Positions 24,445-34,712 are shown, numbered from the stretch's first letter. The stretch is DNA of 64,000 nucleotides from Sulfurimonas sp. HSL-3221 (GCF_021044585.1 NZ_CP087998.1:992001-1056000), one strand, 5' to 3'. Translations and numbers: made by a program. Notes: generated from the sequence alone by a model not told the origin.

Positions 24445-24914
24445 TGCAGAACGAAAGAAGAGTTGTATCGGTCATTTTACAGAACGAAGCCAGTGCCCTG
24501 TCGCGGATCACGGACCTCTTTTCGGCCCGCGGCTACAACATCGAGTCATTGACCGTCGCCCCGATCCCGGAATCGAAATATTCGCGTCTCACTATCGCGA
24601 CCTCCGGTTCCGTCCGGGTGATCGAACAGATCATTAAGCAGCTGCACAAGCTCATCCCGGTCCTGCGGGTCTATGAACACGCCGATCTCGTCGAGAAGGA
24701 GATGGCGATGGTCAAGTTCCCGATCGGGGAGAACCTCTCCGATATCGAAACGCTGAGCAAAGCCTACAATGGCAAGATCGTCAATGTCGGCAACGACATG
24801 ATCATCGCAATGGTCGCCGACGAGCCCAAACGCGTTTCGCACTACCTCGAAGCCGTGAAACGTTTTAATCCCAAAGAGATCGTCCGCAGCGGTACAGTGG
24901 CCCTGGAGCGCTAG
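24441..24914 (+). CDS. ilvN: Acetolactate synthase, regulatory subunit
   Basis: 157-aa small subunit giving valine feedback control. The N-terminal ACT domain (RRVVSVILQNEASALSRITDLF, then RGYNIESLTV) and the C-terminal domain (VNVGNDMIIAMVADEPKRV) match IlvN/IlvH. ATGATG start overlapping the ilvB stop; lpxD begins directly after its stop. Confidence 0.96.
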   Translation: MMQNERRVVSVILQNEASALSRITDLFSARGYNIESLTVAPIPESKYSRLTIATSGSVRVIEQIIKQLHKLIPVLRVYEHADLVEKEMAMVKFPIGENLSDIETLSKAYNGKIVNVGNDMIIAMVADEPKRVSHYLEAVKRFNPKEIVRSGTVALER

Positions 24915-25910
24915 GTGCGACTCTCTCTTATCGCGGAAACACTCGGTACGCCGCTGCCGGGTGAAGAGCGCGAGATTCGTGCGATGAATACGCTGGCAGA
25001 GGCGTCGGCAGAAGAACTCTCCTACCTTTCCGACAATCGCTACCTCAACTCCCTGGAAACGACAAAAGCCGCGGCCGTGCTGGTCAAAGCGGATGCCGTA
25101 GATGCCGTTCCGGAGCACTGCATCGCACTTGTCTGCGAGGATGTCTCCCTTAGCATGGCAAAGGCAACGGCACTCTTCGCCCCGCCGCTGATCGATCATG
25201 ATGCCTCCGAACCGGTTATCGGAGCGGAGAGCTTCATCGACCCGCGCGCTAATATCGAGAAGGGGACGGTGATCGGCAAGGGCGTCACGGTGATGGCCGG
25301 CGCCTATGTCGGATCAGGCGTCGTGATCGGCGACGATACGGTGATCTTCCCCAATGTGACAATCTACCGCGACTGCCGTATCGGTTCGCGTTGCCGCATC
25401 CATGGCGGCAGTACCATCGGCGCGGACGGCTTCGGCTACGCGCATACGGCCCAGGGCGAACACGTCAAGATCTACCAAAACGGCAACGTCGTCATCGAAG
25501 ATGACGTAGAGATCGGGGCAAACTGCTCGATCGACCGGGCGCTGTTCAATTCGACGATTGTCCGCCGTGGCGCCAAGATCGACAACAACGTGCATATCGG
25601 CCACAACTGCGACATCGGGGAGCACTGTATCTTCGTTGCGCAGGTCGGCGTCGGCGGGTCGACGCATCTGGGCCGCAACTGTGTCGTCAGCGGTCAGACG
25701 GCCTTTTCCGATCACCTCGAGATTGCCCCGTTTACGACCTTCACGGCGCGTTCGGGCGTCACAAAGTCTATCAAGGAGAGCGGTAAAATCTTCAGCGGCT
25801 ACCCACTGATGGAACATCGTCTCTGGACCCGGCTTCAGAGCCGGCTGTCGAAGCTGGCCAAAGAGGGGATCAGCACCAAACGGAGGGCGAAAGCACATGA
25901 AACTGAGTGA
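24915..25910 (+). CDS. lpxD: UDP-3-O-acylglucosamine N-acyltransferase, copy 1
   Basis: 331-aa left-handed beta-helix acyltransferase of lipid A synthesis. The N-terminal uridine-binding domain (to about 95) is followed by hexapeptide repeats and a basic C-terminal helix. The catalytic His region [15 protein letters not shown] is intact, as is the GADGFGYA turn. GTG start immediately after ilvN. It overlaps copy 2 by 14 nt and is 15 residues longer, mostly in the C-terminal Lys/Arg-rich tail. Confidence 0.92.
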   Translation: MRLSLIAETLGTPLPGEEREIRAMNTLAEASAEELSYLSDNRYLNSLETTKAAAVLVKADAVDAVPEHCIALVCEDVSLSMAKATALFAPPLIDHDASEPVIGAESFIDPRANIEKGTVIGKGVTVMAGAYVGSGVVIGDDTVIFPNVTIYRDCRIGSRCRIHGGSTIGADGFGYAHTAQGEHVKIYQNGNVVIEDDVEIGANCSIDRALFNSTIVRRGAKIDNNVHIGHNCDIGEHCIFVAQVGVGGSTHLGRNCVVSGQTAFSDHLEIAPFTTFTARSGVTKSIKESGKIFSGYPLMEHRLWTRLQSRLSKLAKEGISTKRRAKAHETE

Positions 25911-26847
25911 GTTCTGCCAAAAACTCGCCATTCCCTTCAGCGGGGAGGAGCGGGAGATCAACGGTCTCAACGCCCTGCAGGAAGCGGGGCAGAATGAAGT
26001 GAGCTTTTTGGAAAATCCGAAATACGCTTCACAGCTCTCGGGAACGAATGCCGCGGCCGTGTTAGTCACGGAGGAGATGGCGAAAAACCTGCCCGAACAG
26101 TGCACTCCCCTGATCGTTGACGAACCCTATATCACACTGGCAAAAGCTTCCGCTTTTTTCGCGCCTCTTCGTCTGGAGCATGACCTGCCTGAAACCGCCG
26201 TCGGCGAAGGGACGGTGATCGAAGCGGGTGCCTTTGTCGCCAAGGGGAGCCGTATCGGAAAGCAGTGCCATATCATGCCGGGTGTTTTTGTCGGAAACAA
26301 CGTTACGATAGGCGACAACACGGTCCTCTATCCCAATGTCACGGTCTACCGCGACTGCAAGATCGGCAGCGACTGTATCATCCATGCAGGGACGGTGATC
26401 GGCAGCGACGGCTTCGGCTTCGCAACGACGAAACTGGGCGAGCACATCAAGATCTATCAAAACGGCAACGTCGTCATCGAAGATGATGTCGAGATTGGCT
26501 CCAACACGACGATTGACCGCGCCGTCTTCAAGAGCACCGTGATCAAAAAAGGGGTGCGGATCGACAACCTTGTCCAGGTGGGGCACAACTGCGTCATCGG
26601 CGAATACAGCGTGCTGGTCTCGCAGGTGGGGCTTGCAGGCTCTTCCAGCCTCGGACGCAACGTTGTCATGGGCGGCCAGAGCGCGACGGCGGGCCACCTA
26701 TCCATTGCCCCGTTTACGACGATCGCCGCGCGCGGCGGGGTGACGAAGAGTGTCGATAAAGCCAATGTCTACGGCGGATTCCCGCTAATGGAACACAGAC
26801 TCTGGTTGAAACTCCAGGGCAAACTGGCGCGGCTGCTCAAAGCCTAG
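25897..26847 (+). CDS. lpxD: UDP-3-O-acylglucosamine N-acyltransferase, copy 2
   Basis: 316-aa tandem paralogue of the preceding lpxD, with the same domain order and an intact catalytic His in [12 protein letters not shown]. The two start alike ([17 protein letters not shown] against [16 protein letters not shown]), and a 29-nt stretch is identical (25476-25504 and 26458-26486), suggesting gene conversion. Two LpxD enzymes could give acyl chains of different length or serve different sugar nucleotides. It is the last gene of the ilvBN-lpxD-lpxD unit. Confidence 0.92.
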   Translation: MKLSEFCQKLAIPFSGEEREINGLNALQEAGQNEVSFLENPKYASQLSGTNAAAVLVTEEMAKNLPEQCTPLIVDEPYITLAKASAFFAPLRLEHDLPETAVGEGTVIEAGAFVAKGSRIGKQCHIMPGVFVGNNVTIGDNTVLYPNVTVYRDCKIGSDCIIHAGTVIGSDGFGFATTKLGEHIKIYQNGNVVIEDDVEIGSNTTIDRAVFKSTVIKKGVRIDNLVQVGHNCVIGEYSVLVSQVGLAGSSSLGRNVVMGGQSATAGHLSIAPFTTIAARGGVTKSVDKANVYGGFPLMEHRLWLKLQGKLARLLKA

Positions 26848-26872
26848 GACGCCATCGGCTTCTGCAAATGCG

Positions 26873-26894
26873 GGAGAGGCACTCTCTTCTTTTT
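26873..26894 (+). terminator. Intrinsic terminator of the ilvBN-lpxD unit
   Basis: GGAGAG and CTCTCT pair around a 3-nt loop and run into a T-rich tail (TTCTTTTTT), 26 nt after the lpxD copy 2 stop. Confidence 0.6.
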
Positions 26895-26931
26895 TAAATC
26901 TCTAAGTGAATTGTTGTTGGACGTAGTACGA

Positions 26932-26950
26932 GACGGCGTGTTCCGCCGTC
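26932..26950 (-). terminator. Hairpin after aspC
   Basis: GACGGCG and CGCCGTC form a 7-bp stem around a 5-nt loop, 13 nt past the aspC stop on the minus strand. The T-run is poor, so termination strength is uncertain. Confidence 0.4.
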
Positions 26951-26962
26951 CCGGAAGGCAGA

Positions 26963-28129
26963 TCAGTAGGTTTTGACGAAGTCGGCGATCCGTGCGATCC
27001 CTTCGCGGATGTTCTCGATGTCGGTGGCAAAACTGAAGCGGAAGTAGCCGTCCATACCGAAACCGAGTCCCGGGACGACGGCGACCTCTTTCTCTTCGAG
27101 CAGGCGCTTGCAGAAAGTGAGGGAGTCTTCCGTGATCTCTTTGATATTGACAAAGAGGTAGAAGGCGCCGTCCGGTGAGAGGACGGAGAGGCCGTCGACA
27201 GCGTTGAAGCGTTCGACCGCTTCGTCGCGGCGGGCCATAAAGGCCTGGCGCATCATCTCGATCTCCTCATCCGCAGAACCGTCAAGCCCTTTGAGGGCAG
27301 CGTACTGAGTGATGGAGTTGATGTTGGAAGTGCTCTGGCTCTGCAGTTTCTTCGTCGCTTTGATCATCTCCGCATCCGCAGAGGCCATATAGCCGAAGCG
27401 CCACCCTGTCATCGCGACGGATTTACTCAGCCCGTTGATGGTGACGGTACGCTGGAACATATCGTTGCTGATCGCCGCGGCGGAGGTGAACTCCCCTTTG
27501 TAGATGAGCTTTTCGTACATCTCGTCGCTGGCGACGATGATGTCGGTACCCTTGAGGACTTCTGCCAGACCTTCAAGCTCTGTTTTGGAGTAGACGGCGC
27601 CCGTCGGGTTGGACGGCGTCGTGAGGATCAGCATCTTCGTTTTCGGCGTGATGGCATTGCGCAGCTGCTGCGGTGTGATCTTGAAGCCGCTGGCATCGTC
27701 GGTCAAGATCTCGACCGGAGTGCCGCCGCAGTATTTGACCAGCTCGGGGTAGGTGACCCAGTAGGGTGCGGGGATAATCACCTCGTCGCCTTCCTGGATC
27801 GTTGCCGAAAAGAGGTTGAAGAGCGAATGCTTGGCACCGTTGTTGACGATGACCTGGTTCATTTCGTAGTGCAGGCCGTTGTCGCGTTTCAGTTTCTCGA
27901 TAACCGCCTTTTTCAGTTCCGGGATGCCGTCGACGGCCGTATAGCGGGTCTTGTCGCTTTCGATGGCGGCGATAGCGGCATCTTTGATGACGCGGGGCGT
28001 ACCGAAGTCTGGTTCGCCGGCGGAGAAACTCAGCACGTCCTTGCCCTGGGCACGCAGCTCTTGCGCGAGGGCCGTGACGGCGATCGTGATCGATTCGGAG
28101 AGGACATTTACTCTATCGGTCAGTTGCAT
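26963..28129 (-). CDS. aspC: Class I pyridoxal-phosphate aminotransferase (aspartate aminotransferase)
   Basis: 388-aa fold-type I enzyme of the subgroup Ib aspartate aminotransferases. SAGEPDFGTP near residue 40, the TPSNPTGAVYS loop, the PLP lysine in NGLSKSVAMTGWRFGY and the C-terminal FRFSFAT with the substrate Arg are visible. It moves amino groups between aspartate/glutamate and 2-oxo acids; some relatives also act on aromatic acids or prephenate. A TATAAT lies 45-50 nt upstream on its strand. Confidence 0.92.
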   Translation of the reverse strand: MQLTDRVNVLSESITIAVTALAQELRAQGKDVLSFSAGEPDFGTPRVIKDAAIAAIESDKTRYTAVDGIPELKKAVIEKLKRDNGLHYEMNQVIVNNGAKHSLFNLFSATIQEGDEVIIPAPYWVTYPELVKYCGGTPVEILTDDASGFKITPQQLRNAITPKTKMLILTTPSNPTGAVYSKTELEGLAEVLKGTDIIVASDEMYEKLIYKGEFTSAAAISNDMFQRTVTINGLSKSVAMTGWRFGYMASADAEMIKATKKLQSQSTSNINSITQYAALKGLDGSADEEIEMMRQAFMARRDEAVERFNAVDGLSVLSPDGAFYLFVNIKEITEDSLTFCKRLLEEKEVAVVPGLGFGMDGYFRFSFATDIENIREGIARIADFVKTY

Positions 28130-28173
28130 TCTATGCCTTTTGGCGGGAAAAATCCCTAGTGTTAAATCCTGAA

Positions 28174-28179
28174 ATTATA
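28174..28179 (-). promoter_or_regulatory. -10 box (TATAAT) for aspC
   Basis: A perfect TATAAT on the minus strand, 44 nt before the aspC ATG at 28129. Confidence 0.55.
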
Positions 28180-28228
28180 CCACTATAAGCATAAGGGCAG
28201 TGTTGAAAAAGGTCTGTCGGAGCGAAAT

Positions 28229-28576
28229 TTAAGCGCGGCGCGCTCTGAGGCGGTAAACGAGGAGGTGAAGCAGCATCGCGGCCGTCAGGGCGGCGGCGTC
28301 GACGGCGACATCGGACAACGAAGCGTAGCGATTCGGTAGAAAGGCCTGCACGGCTTCGATCATGACGCCGTAGCCGAGCAAGAGCGCACCGCGCCAGCGC
28401 CATGAAAATGCGGGGTAGGCAAAGAGATGGAGCAGATAGAGGGTAAAAAATGCGGCAAAGTGGTTGAGAATATCGCTAAAGGAAACGATCTCCGGCAGCG
28501 GCTCGTACGTCGGGATGAAGGCGAGAAGGGTGACGGTAAGCAGTGTTACGGCGAAGAGGAACTTCGCGGCGTTCAT
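28229..28576 (-). CDS. VanZ-family membrane protein
   Basis: 115-aa protein with four predicted membrane helices. The family signatures [15 protein letters not shown] and [29 protein letters not shown] are present. VanZ-like proteins have no settled function outside teicoplanin resistance. The ATG overlaps the cysE stop by 4 nt. Confidence 0.85.
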   Translation of the reverse strand: MNAAKFLFAVTLLTVTLLAFIPTYEPLPEIVSFSDILNHFAAFFTLYLLHLFAYPAFSWRWRGALLLGYGVMIEAVQAFLPNRYASLSDVAVDAAALTAAMLLHLLVYRLRARRA

Positions 28577-29271
28577 TTCATCGCTTTGAGGAAGGAGTCG
28601 TAGATATGCTCCAGCTCGAGGTCCTGTTCGAGGATTTCGGCGTTGTCCTGCATCAGGATATGCTCGAGGACGGCGACCCGCTTGAGCAGGTACTCGAAGA
28701 GCTCCTTGTCGATGTCGGGAAGTTTGTTGTGGCTGAGCGGGTCTTTGTCACGCCCCTTTTCGATGATGCGCGCCGGGATGCCGACGGCGGTGGAGTTGTC
28801 GGGAACCGGTTTGACAACAACGGAGTTCGAACCGATCTTGGCGTTTTCACCGATAATGATGTCGCCGAGCACCTTCGCACCGGCGCCGATGACGGCGTTG
28901 CTTTTGATCGTCGGGTGGCGTTTGCCCGGGGTAAGGCTGACCCCGCCCAGGGTCACGCCCTGGTAGACGAGGACGTCATCTTCGATAATACAGGTCTCCC
29001 CGATGACGACGCCGATGCCGTGGTCAATGAAGAAGCGACGGCCGATCGTCGCGCCCGGGTGGATGTCAATGTTGGTCAATACCTGGTTGATGGCCATGAT
29101 GAAACGGGCGGTCCGGCGAAACCCTTTCCGGTAGAACCGGTTGGCGATACGGTACCAGGTGACGGCCCAGATACCGGGGTAGTTAAAGAAGAGTTCGAAG
29201 CGGCTGCTGATCGCGGGGTCGTTGCGGTAGACGTTCGAAAAATCTTCTCTGATCTCAGCAAACAGTCCCAA
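28573..29271 (-). CDS. cysE: Serine O-acetyltransferase
   Basis: 232-aa hexapeptide acyltransferase making O-acetylserine for cysteine synthesis. The N-terminal helical part is short, as in EpsC/SrpH-type CysE. The hexapeptide core [25 protein letters not shown] holds the catalytic Asp-His pair, and [11 protein letters not shown] is conserved. A charged C-terminal helix follows. It lies downstream of speA with an 11-bp gap and is coupled to the VanZ gene. Confidence 0.93.
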   Translation of the reverse strand: MGLFAEIREDFSNVYRNDPAISSRFELFFNYPGIWAVTWYRIANRFYRKGFRRTARFIMAINQVLTNIDIHPGATIGRRFFIDHGIGVVIGETCIIEDDVLVYQGVTLGGVSLTPGKRHPTIKSNAVIGAGAKVLGDIIIGENAKIGSNSVVVKPVPDNSTAVGIPARIIEKGRDKDPLSHNKLPDIDKELFEYLLKRVAVLEHILMQDNAEILEQDLELEHIYDSFLKAMK

Positions 29272-29282
29272 TGCGAACCCCT

Positions 29283-31115
29283 TTATTTCGTTGTACGCAA
29301 GTAGCCGTTTTGCGCCAGAAAGTGTTTAAGTGTGGAAAGTGTATCACGGTTTTCTTCCTTTGTCATAAATTCGGATTCGGCGATACGTGTTTCAAGTTGT
29401 TTTAATACGGTGGCCGGGTCGTACTCGAGATTATCAAGGATCTCGAGGATATCTTCGGCCTCGTCGAGGTTGGTGAAGCGGTAGCCGTCGTCGTCGATCA
29501 GTACCGTCGCTTCGCTGGGATGGCTGAAGAGGTTGTGGTGCATCCCGAGGGTCTCCTGGTAGGCGCCGACGTTGAAGAAGCCGAGGAAATACTCCTCGAC
29601 GTCCAGGTCGACGTCGTGCAGGTAGAGCGGCGCCGTGGGATCGAAGCCGATCTCCCCGTCACTGTCGCAGGTGATGTCCCACAGCGACGCGGCACGGATG
29701 GCCGGCTGTTCGAGCCGGTCCAGCGGCATGACGGGAAAGTGCTGTTTCAGCCCCCAATAATCGGGCATGCTCTGGAAGAATGAGCTGTTGACGAGGTAGC
29801 GCTCCTGCAGCCGCTCCTGCAGCCGTTCGATCTCGGGCAGCTGGTTGCTCTGCTTGAGGTAGAGCGCTCTTTTGATAATCAGGTGCACCAGGGTTTCCGC
29901 GTTCGAGCGGTCCTGAAGGTCGATGTAGCCCAGCTCGAAAAGCTTGAGCAGGGATTCGAGGTGGTCAAGCGCGTCGTGGAGGTACTCAATACTGTTGCCC
30001 GAGGTGAGCATGTTGTTCAGTTCGAGCAGCTCCTCGATCAGCGGCGGGTTAACCTCCTTGAGTTTGAGGGAACGCTCCTGGTAGTCGTGGGAGAAGAGCT
30101 CCAGGACCGGCGTGACGAGGACGGCGTGCGACGCGGAGATGAAACGGCCCGACTCGGTGACGATGTTGGGGTGTTCGACCCCTTTGGCCTTCATAATACC
30201 GCCGAGCAGGAAGACAACGTCGTTGGCAAACTCTTTAAGGCTATAGTTGCGCACCCGCTGCGCCGGGTGCTGGGCATATTCGACGGAGAGGCCGCCGCCG
30301 ATATTGATGGCGCGCAGGGCATCCGCCCCCATCCGTTTGAGCTCGGCGTAGATGTTCCCCGCTTCGCGCAGGGCGCGCTTGAGCGGGGCGATCTCATCCA
30401 TCTGCGACCCGATATGGAAGTGGAGCATCGTAAATCGGTCAAGCAGGTTGTGGCGTTTGAGCAGGTCGAAAGCTTCGAGCAGCTCGGTCGAGGTGAGGCC
30501 GAATTTGGCCTGCATCCCGCCGCTTTTGGCCCAGATGCCGCTGCCGCCGCTGTGCAGACGAATACGGATACCGATATTCGGGACGCGGAAAGAGGTGTTC
30601 TCGGCGACTTCGATGATTGATTCGAGTTCGCCGATCCCCTCGATGGTGAGGGTAATATTGTGCCCCATCTGTGCCGCGAGGAAGCCCATGGTAATCATCT
30701 CGACGTCTTTGAAGCCGTTGACGGTAATCGGTGAGCCTGTCGGGGTGTTGGCCATGGCCAGGATCAGCTCCGCCTTGGAACCGGCCTCGAGGCCGTACTT
30801 GTGATCCTTGCCCGCTTCCACGATGGACTTGACAACCTCCGGGTACTGGTTGACTTTCAGCGGATAGACGGCTTTGAAGCGCCCCTGGTAGTGGTTTTCC
30901 TCGATGGCCCGGTTGAAGTGGCCGTAGAGGGCATCGATCTGTTTGGAAATGAGGTGGGGGAACCGGAGAATAACGGGACCGGTAATCCCCTCAGAACGGA
31001 TCTGCGCGGCAATATCGATGAGCGCGGGAGAGCTTTTGTAGTTGATGTGGGCTTTCCCGTCGCGAATGATGAAGTTTTGGTCACCCCAGATATCGAGTCC
31101 GTAGGGCTGTTGCAT
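29283..31115 (-). CDS. speA: Biosynthetic arginine decarboxylase
   Basis: 610-aa PLP enzyme of fold type III making agmatine, the first step of the polyamine route used by Campylobacterota. [14 protein letters not shown] carries the PLP lysine; [10 protein letters not shown] and the [11 protein letters not shown] phosphate loop follow. [11 protein letters not shown] near residue 490 is typical for the active site completed by the second subunit. AGGAAG precedes the start. It lies 17 nt after the hisS stop in a long minus-strand run. Confidence 0.95.
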   Translation of the reverse strand: MQQPYGLDIWGDQNFIIRDGKAHINYKSSPALIDIAAQIRSEGITGPVILRFPHLISKQIDALYGHFNRAIEENHYQGRFKAVYPLKVNQYPEVVKSIVEAGKDHKYGLEAGSKAELILAMANTPTGSPITVNGFKDVEMITMGFLAAQMGHNITLTIEGIGELESIIEVAENTSFRVPNIGIRIRLHSGGSGIWAKSGGMQAKFGLTSTELLEAFDLLKRHNLLDRFTMLHFHIGSQMDEIAPLKRALREAGNIYAELKRMGADALRAINIGGGLSVEYAQHPAQRVRNYSLKEFANDVVFLLGGIMKAKGVEHPNIVTESGRFISASHAVLVTPVLELFSHDYQERSLKLKEVNPPLIEELLELNNMLTSGNSIEYLHDALDHLESLLKLFELGYIDLQDRSNAETLVHLIIKRALYLKQSNQLPEIERLQERLQERYLVNSSFFQSMPDYWGLKQHFPVMPLDRLEQPAIRAASLWDITCDSDGEIGFDPTAPLYLHDVDLDVEEYFLGFFNVGAYQETLGMHHNLFSHPSEATVLIDDDGYRFTNLDEAEDILEILDNLEYDPATVLKQLETRIAESEFMTKEENRDTLSTLKHFLAQNGYLRTTK

Positions 31116-31132
31116 GTGTGTGCTTCCTGAAG

Positions 31133-32344
31133 TTAGAGTTGATCGGCCGGAATAACCGATTCGGTTTTGGTTTCGAGGTCTTTGATCCAGACCTTCCCCT
31201 TGTTGCGTTCGTTCTCACCGATCACGACACAGTAGCGTGCGCTGATGCGGTCGGCCCCTTTGAGGTGGGCCTTGAGGCCTTTGGGCGCGTATTCGACGAC
31301 GACGGTGTCACCGGCGCGTTTGTCGCGGGCGAGCTGCATGATCTGGGGCAGGGACTCGGCGTCCATCGCCCCCATGTAGTAGCCGTTACGGACGGCTTCG
31401 GGCATTTTGATCAGTTCGAGCAGACGCTCGATCCCGATGGCGAAGCCGACGGCCGGAGTGGCGCGGCCGTCCAGAAACTCGACGAGGCGGTCGTAGCGTC
31501 CCCCGCCGGCCACGGCACTCTGCGCACCGATCTCGTCGCTGACGAACTCGAACGCCGTCTTGGAGTAGTAGTCCAGACCGCGGACCAGGTGGGTGTCGAC
31601 TTCGTAGGCGATCCCGCCCTCGTCGAGCAGCTGCTTCAGCGTCGCAAAGTCGCTCTCGCAAGCTTCGCAGAGGTTGTCCATCAGTTTCGGTGCCTCTTTG
31701 TAGAGGATCTGGCACTTGTCGTTCTTGCAGTCAAGCACGCGGATGGGGTTGGTCGCTTTGCGGCGCGCACAATCCTCACAGATATGCTCTTCATGCTTGT
31801 CGAGAAAACCGACAAGCATCTCGCGGTACTGCGGCATGCAGTGCTGGTCGCCGAGGGAGTTGATCTTGAGGCGGTAAGAGATCCCCAGGGCCGTGAGGAT
31901 ATCGGCGATCATGGTGATGATCGTGACGTCCTCATAGACGGAATCGACACCGAAGCTTTCGCACCCGAACTGGTGGAATTCGCGCAGGCGCCCCTTCTGC
32001 GGGCGCTCGTAGCGGAACATCGCCCCGTGGTAGAAATAGCGGTGGATCCCCCCGGCACGGTCGAGCTTGTTCTGGACGAAAGCGCGTACGACGCCGGCGG
32101 TCCCTTCGGGGCGGAGACAGACGTCGTTCTCGCCCTTGTCGATAAACTGGTACATCTCTTTGCCGACAATGTCGCTGGACTCGCCGACGGAGCGTTTGAA
32201 CAGCGCCGTCTCCTCGAGCAGCGGCGTTTCGACGTAGCTGAAGCCGTAACGCCTGGCGATGGCCGTGGCCGTTTCCAAAAAGTATTCAAACCGCACGTTG
32301 TCCGGCGGCAGTATGTCATTCATACCACGCAGGGAACGAATCAT
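31133..32344 (-). CDS. hisS: Histidyl-tRNA synthetase
   Basis: 403-aa class II synthetase. RGMNDILPPD at the N-terminus, LRPEGTAGVVRAF (motif 2 side), RYERPQKGRLREFHQFG, LVRGLDYYSKTAFEF and AVAGGGRYDRL are diagnostic for HisRS rather than HisZ. The insertion domain has three CxxC-like pairs (CEDC, a CKNDKC loop, CEAC), a possible metal site. The ATG overlaps the tmk stop by 4 nt. Confidence 0.96.
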   Translation of the reverse strand: MIRSLRGMNDILPPDNVRFEYFLETATAIARRYGFSYVETPLLEETALFKRSVGESSDIVGKEMYQFIDKGENDVCLRPEGTAGVVRAFVQNKLDRAGGIHRYFYHGAMFRYERPQKGRLREFHQFGCESFGVDSVYEDVTIITMIADILTALGISYRLKINSLGDQHCMPQYREMLVGFLDKHEEHICEDCARRKATNPIRVLDCKNDKCQILYKEAPKLMDNLCEACESDFATLKQLLDEGGIAYEVDTHLVRGLDYYSKTAFEFVSDEIGAQSAVAGGGRYDRLVEFLDGRATPAVGFAIGIERLLELIKMPEAVRNGYYMGAMDAESLPQIMQLARDKRAGDTVVVEYAPKGLKAHLKGADRISARYCVVIGENERNKGKVWIKDLETKTESVIPADQL

Positions 32345-32928
32345 GACTCTCCTTTGGTGATGATAATTTCTTCGATCTGTTCAGTGATCGTATCGACGTC
32401 CAGCGCGGCATCGATGACGAGGGTCGGGATCCCCAGCAGCCGGGCGGCCCGCTCCAACTCATCCTGAATCGCCAGCAGGTACTCGGTGCCCCGGGACTCG
32501 ATGGCATCCTGCTCTTTGCCGGCGAGACGGCGTCTGAGCTCGGGCTCTTCCAGCTTCAATACGACGGCGAAGTCGGGCAGTACCCCTCCCGTGGCAAAGC
32601 GGTTGAGGTGGAGCAGTTCGTCGGGTTCGAACGCCTGCTTGACCATGGCGTAGGCCATCCCCGAAATCACCGAACGGTCCGAGACGATCAGCTCGGAGCG
32701 GTGGGGAAGGACGACCTCCTCGATATGCTCGCTGCGGTCGGCCAGGAAGAGCAGCATCTCCGCGCGCTCGGACCGGACCCCCGTCTCCAGGAGCAGGGAA
32801 CGGATCCGCTCCCCGGCCGGCGTGCCGCCGGGTTCCTTGGTGAAACAGGCATCGGGGAAACGCTCCCTCAGGGCCGCCATCTGGGTCGACTTCCCGGCGG
32901 TATCGATCCCCTCTAGGACAAGGTACAT
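32341..32928 (-). CDS. tmk: Thymidylate kinase
   Basis: 195-aa P-loop kinase phosphorylating dTMP to dTDP. The P-loop is LEGIDTAGKSTQ, the DR(Y/S) motif is SDRSVISGMAYA, and KEPGGTPAGERIR matches the lid/substrate region. Its start overlaps the end of coaD by 16 nt, and it ends in hisS. Confidence 0.95.
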   Translation of the reverse strand: MYLVLEGIDTAGKSTQMAALRERFPDACFTKEPGGTPAGERIRSLLLETGVRSERAEMLLFLADRSEHIEEVVLPHRSELIVSDRSVISGMAYAMVKQAFEPDELLHLNRFATGGVLPDFAVVLKLEEPELRRRLAGKEQDAIESRGTEYLLAIQDELERAARLLGIPTLVIDAALDVDTITEQIEEIIITKGES

Positions 32929-33404
32929 GAGTCCATTCCCCGGATGATGGCTTCCACCTCGGCGGGCAGCAGGTGCTCCGTTTTGCCGTTGAAGGTGAGC
33001 AGATTGCGCACGATGGAGGAGCTGACAAAGGCGTTTCTCAGACTGGGCATCAGGTAGACCGTTTCGACGTTCGCATCGAGCGAATGGTTCAAATAGCCCA
33101 GCTGCAATTCGTATTCGAAATCGCTGACGGCGCGCAGACCGCGGATCAGGATGTCGGCGCCGTATTCGCGCGCCAGGTCTATGGTGAGATTGTCAAAGCC
33201 GATCACCTCGACATGCTCGAGTCCCCCGACGGCGGCATGGGCCATGCTGACACGCTCGTCGAGGGTGAACATCGGCTTTTTGGTGTGCGACTCGGCGACG
33301 GCGACGATGACGCGGTCGAAGAGTTTGAGCGCCCGTGCGATGATGTCGTAATGCCCGTTGGTGATGGGGTCGAAGGTCCCCGGATAGAGTGCTGTTTTAA
33401 TCAT
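32913..33404 (-). CDS. coaD: Phosphopantetheine adenylyltransferase
   Basis: 163-aa nucleotidyltransferase of the fourth CoA step. ALYPGTFDPITNGHYDII contains the TxGH motif; ILIRGLRAVSDFEYELQ and the FVSSSIVR motif follow. With coaX this window encodes two CoA steps in separate places. The ATG overlaps the ubiX end by 8 nt. Confidence 0.96.
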   Translation of the reverse strand: MIKTALYPGTFDPITNGHYDIIARALKLFDRVIVAVAESHTKKPMFTLDERVSMAHAAVGGLEHVEVIGFDNLTIDLAREYGADILIRGLRAVSDFEYELQLGYLNHSLDANVETVYLMPSLRNAFVSSSIVRNLLTFNGKTEHLLPAEVEAIIRGMDSCTLS

Positions 33405-33924
33405 CGCTCCCCCAGCGTGTGTAAAGATCGTTTTCGATACCGATCAGGTCGAACCATTTGCCGATCATGAAGTTCTCCATGGCATCGAGGCTCTCCTGTT
33501 GCGAATAGTATGCCAGGACCGGCGGGGCGATAAAGACGCCCAGGGTTGCCAGTTTGTGCATGTTCTCCAGGGCAATGACCGAAAAGGGCATCTCCCGGGG
33601 TGCGAGCAGCAGGGTCTTATGTTCCTTGATCATCACACTCGCCGCCCGCGTGGTCAGGTTGTCCGCGATGCCGACGGCCACCTTGGCCAGCGTGTTCATA
33701 CTGCAGGGGATGATCAGCATCGCATCCGCGCCGAAGGAGCCGGAGGCCAGCGGCGCGGCGATGTCATCCTCATCGTGCAGCATGACATCCTGCTCGTGGC
33801 GGAAAACCGTCTTGGCGTTTTCGGAGACGATGAGGTGCTTTTGGACATGATCCGGCAGGGCCCGGAGGGTTTTGAGTCCCAGGGAGGCTCCGCTTGCACC
33901 GCTGATGGCTATGATGATCTTCAT
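33397..33924 (-). CDS. ubiX: UbiX-family flavin prenyltransferase
   Basis: 175-aa flavoprotein that prenylates FMN to make the cofactor of UbiD-type decarboxylases. AISGASGASLGL binds FMN phosphate; IPCSMNTLAKVAVGIADNL and the LLLAPREMPFS stretch are family hallmarks. In a menaquinone organism using the futalosine route it would serve MqnP/MqnL-type decarboxylation; that link is inferred. ATG 33924 was chosen over an upstream TTG because the conserved MKIIIAISG begins there. Confidence 0.92.
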   Translation of the reverse strand: MKIIIAISGASGASLGLKTLRALPDHVQKHLIVSENAKTVFRHEQDVMLHDEDDIAAPLASGSFGADAMLIIPCSMNTLAKVAVGIADNLTTRAASVMIKEHKTLLLAPREMPFSVIALENMHKLATLGVFIAPPVLAYYSQQESLDAMENFMIGKWFDLIGIENDLYTRWGSDD

Positions 33925-34238
33925 GCACGCTCGCAAATTGAAATGGGTGCTATTTTACCACGTGGGGACTTAGGTTGCGTATGGGCTGGTAACGGAAGGG
34001 TTGGAAAGGGGCGAGAAAAGAGGGAAGAAGTACGGATGCCTCTTCCTCACTTTGAACGAAACTTGAACATGCGGACCATCGTGATCCGCAACGGGGTTAA
34101 AACCAAGGTAAAGAGCTTTACCCTGACTTCACTCTAGCAGAGCAAACTTGGCGTTATCCTTAAATCGCCCCTGAAACGGGGGGAAGCGGGGGCGGTGTTC
34201 CGGCCCGATCCATAACGTTTGTTAGTGAATCACCAAAA
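33925..34238. other. Intergenic region with hairpins, no supported gene
   Basis: 314 bp between ubiX and the PAS gene. It holds a short hairpin GGTAAA/TTTACC at about 34109-34124 and a GC-rich inverted repeat CGCCCC/GGGGCG at about 34167-34193 that could end the PAS transcript. An in-frame micro-ORF (34070-34138) lacks a ribosome site and is not called. Confidence 0.5.
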
Positions 34239-34655
34239 CTATTTTTCTTTGGCGATGAGATCCTGGTACTGTTTGATGACGGTTTTGAGCTTGTCGCGAT
34301 CCGGCATCTTACGCGAAGCGATATAGCCGATGATGTTGCCGGCTTCATCTTTTTTCGGCACGATCGTGACGACGACCCAGTAGTACTTCCCGTCCTTGCG
34401 GAGGTTTTTGACGTACCCTTCCCAGGTCTTTCCCTCTTTGATCAGCTTCCACATCCCCTCGAAGGCCGCTTTGGGCATGTCGGGATGGCGCAGAATGCTG
34501 TGGGGCTCTCCGAGGGCTTCCTCTTTGGAGTAGCCCGTCATCTCCACGAACTTGCGGTTGACAAAGGTAATGACCCCTTTGAGGTCGGTTTCGGAGATCA
34601 GGCTTCTGCCGTCGAAAAGAACTTCTTCATCGATAGGTTTCGGTCGTTTGATCAT
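34239..34655 (-). CDS. Single-PAS-domain (Aer-like) signalling protein
   Basis: 138-aa soluble protein made of one PAS domain. DLKGVITFVNRKFVEMTGYS, GEPHSILRHPDMPKAAFEGMW and KNLRKDGKYYWV are the Aer-type PAS landmarks, a subgroup that often binds FAD in aerotaxis receptors. It lacks an output domain, so it probably passes a redox or oxygen signal to another protein by contact. FAD binding is inferred from the family. It has its own TATAAT on the minus strand. Confidence 0.85.
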   Translation of the reverse strand: MIKRPKPIDEEVLFDGRSLISETDLKGVITFVNRKFVEMTGYSKEEALGEPHSILRHPDMPKAAFEGMWKLIKEGKTWEGYVKNLRKDGKYYWVVVTIVPKKDEAGNIIGYIASRKMPDRDKLKTVIKQYQDLIAKEK

Positions 34656-34712
34656 ATATTATCTCTTTCTTTACTAGTGCGGATGACAGTGTGCTGTACA
34701 TCAGTTTTTCAC

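Noticed and set aside
34070-34138. 22-codon micro-ORF (begins MRTIVIRNG) in the ubiX/PAS spacer
   Set aside because: No Shine-Dalgarno sequence or promoter, and it overlaps small hairpins; the frame may be chance.
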